This document shows positions 51,922 to 54,277 of a stretch of DNA of 54,277 nt, in pieces. The translations under genes and the position numbers were made by a program. How positions within the stretch are numbered: position 1 is the stretch's first letter; every line of letters begins with the position of its first letter. The stretch spans positions 19,469 to 73,745 of the forward strand of contig JAHDCG010000002.1 in NCBI GenBank assembly GCA_020629965.1, written 5' to 3'. The notes under the pieces were generated by a model. That model saw nothing but the letters and a program-made list of their open reading frames with translations, had not been told where the DNA came from and did not search any database. Origin of the DNA: Saprospiraceae bacterium. Its GTDB lineage: Bacteria > Bacteroidota > Bacteroidia > Chitinophagales > Saprospiraceae.

Positions 51922-53475
51922 ATGAAAAATGCAATTATAGCTTTCTCTCTAATGTTTTATTGTTCATTTGTTTTAAGTCAAACTTTTAATGAACGGTTAC
52001 CTTTATCCTCACCTCACTCATTGTTTTCAGGTGTAGTAGTACAAGATGACAATATTTACGTATCAGGCACAAGAATAGACTCGCTACCTCCTTATTATAG
52101 TATAGATTTTTTAGCCCAATTCAATTACAACGGTGAGTTATTGAATAGACAGGATATAGGTGTAGGCGAAAATATCAGAAAAGTATCATTCCCTACTTTG
52201 ATTAACGATGAAAATAACATTACATATTCAGGAGTGCGCATTGATAGTACAAGAAATGTAGTCATCGTAAATTTCGACGCTGGCGGAAATTTTTTATGGG
52301 AAAACGACTATGATAGTTATTATATAAATCCCGAAACAAATTTTGTTGTGAGCTTAGGACTTGTTCAAGATGAGAATAGAAATTATTATTCTGTAAATAA
52401 TTCCCAACTTCCAAATGGATATAATAATGTGATTTTGACAAAAATGGACTCTTTAGGAAATACCATATTTGAAAAACCCTTCGGTATCTCAAATAAAATG
52501 GATGTAGCAACTCAAATCATAAATTGTAGTGACGGTAATTTATGTATGGTCATTACTCAATATAACCATGATGAGGCTCTCGATTTATATGAATATCAGT
52601 CTTGTTTGATTAAAACAGACACTTTAGGAAATACTCTCTGGACTTACAAATCTCCTCTCGAACAAGGACAGATAGGTTTTCCCGGAGGAATTGTAGAAGC
52701 CGACGACGGCGGTTTCGTCATCAATGCCCGCTACGGCTACGAGCAAAATATCGTTTATCCGCGCTACATGGAGTGGGAAAAGTATATTTATAAAATCAGC
52801 AGTACGGGAGAGTTGGAATGGGAATTAGAGGTTCCTTCCGCTTGGATGTCCAGGAGTCAGGAAGCGTGGCGGATGATTAAAACTTCGGATAATTCGGGTT
52901 ATGTAATGGTAGCTACCGATTTACTTTACGACGGCGGTCAGGAAGTGACTACCCCCGTATCTAAGCGCGGGTGGTTGGGAAAGGTCGATGATGACGGTAA
53001 TCTGCTGTGGGCAAGAAACTACGTCGGAGTCAACTCATTGAGAAATTATCAAGTCTTATACGATGTAAAAGAAACCGCTGACGGTGGTCTTGTCGCAGTC
53101 GGATATTCTGAAGACGATACAGCCGACACCCTTGCTTTACAAGCCTGGATTATCAAAACCGACGAGTATGGCTGCATTGTTCCCGGCTGTCAGGTTACGA
53201 ACACGGAAAACCCGAACCTACCGCAGATTAAAACCTCTCTGTATCCCAATCCGGTTTCCGATATACTGAATATTTGGTACAATGACCCGCATTTCGATTA
53301 TCGCAATCCGCCGCAGTTTCGCATAACCGATGTCAGCGGTAAGGTATGGTCTGAGTTTGAAACGGATACCAATGACACGACTTTAATGGTATCGGTCAGA
53401 GAATTGCCGCCGGGCAGTTATTTTTTAAGTTGTTCCGCAACCCGCAACGCAATTCCTTTTGTTGTGGTGCATTGA
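51922..53475 (+). CDS. T9SS type A sorted protein with repeat (propeller-like) body
   Basis: A 517-residue secreted protein with a signal peptide (about 1-20, ending VLSQ). The body contains recurring units such as ILTKMDSLGNTIFEKPFG, LIKTDTLGNTLWTYKSP, LGKVDDDGNLLWARNY and WIIKTDEYGC, the pattern of beta-propeller proteins common in this phylum. A type A T9SS domain (SLYPNPVSDILNIWY, then LPPGSYFLSCSATR) ends it. Base composition changes abruptly near 52676, from strongly A/T-rich to about the window average, without breaking the frame. I do not recognise an enzyme motif. It may be a surface binding protein. Confidence 0.82.
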   Translation: MKNAIIAFSLMFYCSFVLSQTFNERLPLSSPHSLFSGVVVQDDNIYVSGTRIDSLPPYYSIDFLAQFNYNGELLNRQDIGVGENIRKVSFPTLINDENNITYSGVRIDSTRNVVIVNFDAGGNFLWENDYDSYYINPETNFVVSLGLVQDENRNYYSVNNSQLPNGYNNVILTKMDSLGNTIFEKPFGISNKMDVATQIINCSDGNLCMVITQYNHDEALDLYEYQSCLIKTDTLGNTLWTYKSPLEQGQIGFPGGIVEADDGGFVINARYGYEQNIVYPRYMEWEKYIYKISSTGELEWELEVPSAWMSRSQEAWRMIKTSDNSGYVMVATDLLYDGGQEVTTPVSKRGWLGKVDDDGNLLWARNYVGVNSLRNYQVLYDVKETADGGLVAVGYSEDDTADTLALQAWIIKTDEYGCIVPGCQVTNTENPNLPQIKTSLYPNPVSDILNIWYNDPHFDYRNPPQFRITDVSGKVWSEFETDTNDTTLMVSVRELPPGSYFLSCSATRNAIPFVVVH

Positions 53476-53497
53476 TTGAAATATCGACCTAATGAAA

Positions 53498-53530
53498 AAC
53501 GCCGTACTCTTTCTTTTAGAATACGGCGTT
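53498..53530. terminator. Bidirectional terminator between convergent genes
   Basis: Stem aacgccgta/tacggcgtt (53498-53506 with 53522-53530). A long A-run at about 53539-53549 provides the T-tail for the minus-strand gene. Confidence 0.8.
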
Positions 53531-53549
53531 CCTTTTGCAAAAAAAAAAA

Positions 53550-54248
53550 CTAAGCCCGCGACCCCCGACTGTTCATCAATATCATCAACCAGTACAGCAC
53601 CTGTACCACCGCGCTCAGTGCCGCGACCACGTAGGTCATCGCCGCCCATTTCAGCGCGTCTTTCGCGCCGGCGTACTCGCGCTCGGGCAGGATGCGGGAG
53701 GTATTCAACCACTCCAAAGCCCGCTTACTCGCGTCGAACTCAACGGGCAGCGTCACCACCGAAAACAGCGCGGTGATACCGAATGTGGCAATGGCAATCC
53801 AGATAAAAATCGGATTATTGCCCGTCATAAAGTAGATACCGACCCCGAACAAAATCGCCTGTATTTTGGAAGAAGCCTGCACTATCGGCACTATCGCGCT
53901 GCGCATCCCCAAAAACGGATAAGACTTGGCGTGCTGTACGGCGTGTCCGCACTCGTGCGCCGCTACCGCCGCCGCCGAGACATTGCGCCCCTGATACACC
54001 GCCGGACTGAGTTTGACCTCTTTTTTCAAAGGATTGTAATGGTCGGTCAGCATCCCCTGTCCCTGCGATATAGTGACATTGGTAATGCCGTAATCCGCGA
54101 GCATTTTTGCCGCAATTTCCGCCCCCGACATCCCGTTCGGGGTCGGCATTTGACTGTATTTTTCAAATTTAGATTTCAATCTGCCGCTGACCACCCGCCC
54201 GATGAGCGCGAAAACCCCGACGATGATGAAATAACCCATGTAGCCCAT
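53550..54248 (-). CDS. YugP-like zinc metallopeptidase (Zn_peptidase_2)
   Basis: A 232-residue integral membrane peptidase-family protein. An N-terminal membrane helix (YFIIVGVFALIGRVV) precedes the family's SGAEIAAKMLADYGI segment. The zinc motif is HECGH (98-102) within AAAVAAHECGHAVQHAKSY. At least three more hydrophobic helices follow (IQAILFGVGIYFM, PIFIWIAIATFGITALFSVV and YVVAALSAVVQVLYWLMIL). The CGH variant with an extra cysteine inside the motif is characteristic of this family, whose substrate is unknown. The start at 54248 or the second Met at 54239 are both possible. The stop lies just beyond the shared terminator. Confidence 0.92.
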   Translation of the reverse strand: MGYMGYFIIVGVFALIGRVVSGRLKSKFEKYSQMPTPNGMSGAEIAAKMLADYGITNVTISQGQGMLTDHYNPLKKEVKLSPAVYQGRNVSAAAVAAHECGHAVQHAKSYPFLGMRSAIVPIVQASSKIQAILFGVGIYFMTGNNPIFIWIAIATFGITALFSVVTLPVEFDASKRALEWLNTSRILPEREYAGAKDALKWAAMTYVVAALSAVVQVLYWLMILMNSRGSRA

Positions 54249-54277
54249 TTGTTTGCTTTTTAGATGTTAGATAATAG

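Overview
The window is a chromosomal stretch from a gliding-type Bacteroidota bacterium, most likely class Saprospiria (Saprospiraceae/Lewinella/Haliscomenobacter relatives). The evidence is type IX secretion (T9SS) components and substrates (GldD, a PorP/SprF protein, a SprB-like adhesin, five type A and one type B C-terminal sorting domains), HYR proteins with dockerin-like ends, an ECF sigma/FecR/TonB-receptor trio, and TAnnTTTG-type promoters. No rRNA, transposase, CRISPR array or phage structural gene was seen; there is one tRNA.

Layout. Positions 155-4663 hold an iron-type cell-surface signalling cassette (ECF sigma factor, FecR anti-sigma, FecA-like receptor). A large HYR/dockerin-like secreted protein (4816-8022, minus) and a T9SS-exported alpha/beta hydrolase (8568-10157) follow. 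Positions 10158-11458 carry a long palindromic element and a His/Met/Glu-rich coiled-coil lipoprotein. Positions 11459-28344 are mostly housekeeping: leucyl aminopeptidase, a DUF1016/YhcG nuclease cassette between perfect 37-bp direct repeats, an ATP-grasp protein, gldD, prfC, an M24 aminopeptidase, an OmpA/PD40 protein, an M16 peptidase, a Ppx/GppA phosphatase, a HAD phosphatase, a CAU tRNA, an orphan protein resembling the archaeo-eukaryotic primase core, and a CvfB-like S1 protein.

Positions 28814-47013 form a surface-architecture island. It holds a 1921-residue CBM-like/HYR/dockerin-like/cohesin-like protein, a Septu-like ATPase+HNH defence pair on the other strand, a small single-cohesin-like T9SS protein, and a 2322-residue SprB-like adhesin with eight cohesin-like modules, about twelve SprB-type repeats and a type B sorting domain, followed by its PorP/SprF partner. 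With the HYR/dockerin-like protein at 4816, the window encodes both halves of a possible cohesin-dockerin assembly on a gliding, T9SS-equipped cell surface. This is the most system-like novelty here, but binding is inferred from domain resemblance only.

Positions 47014-53475 contain a 33-codon membrane microprotein, a secreted S8 (subtilisin-like) protease, and a second T9SS substrate with a sharp composition change inside the gene. The S8 gene has a (CATT)7 tetranucleotide tract between its ATG and signal peptide, and as written the tract throws the ATG out of frame. This is a textbook arrangement for slipped-strand ON/OFF phase variation, with this copy OFF. The window ends with a YugP-like zinc peptidase.

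Intergenic DNA is unusually rich in stem-loops built from short reiterated words (GTTTAG, GTTGAATC, GTACGAT, CAACC, CCGTCCACC families), several of them dispersed repeats. All identifications are by reading motifs; no database search was run.
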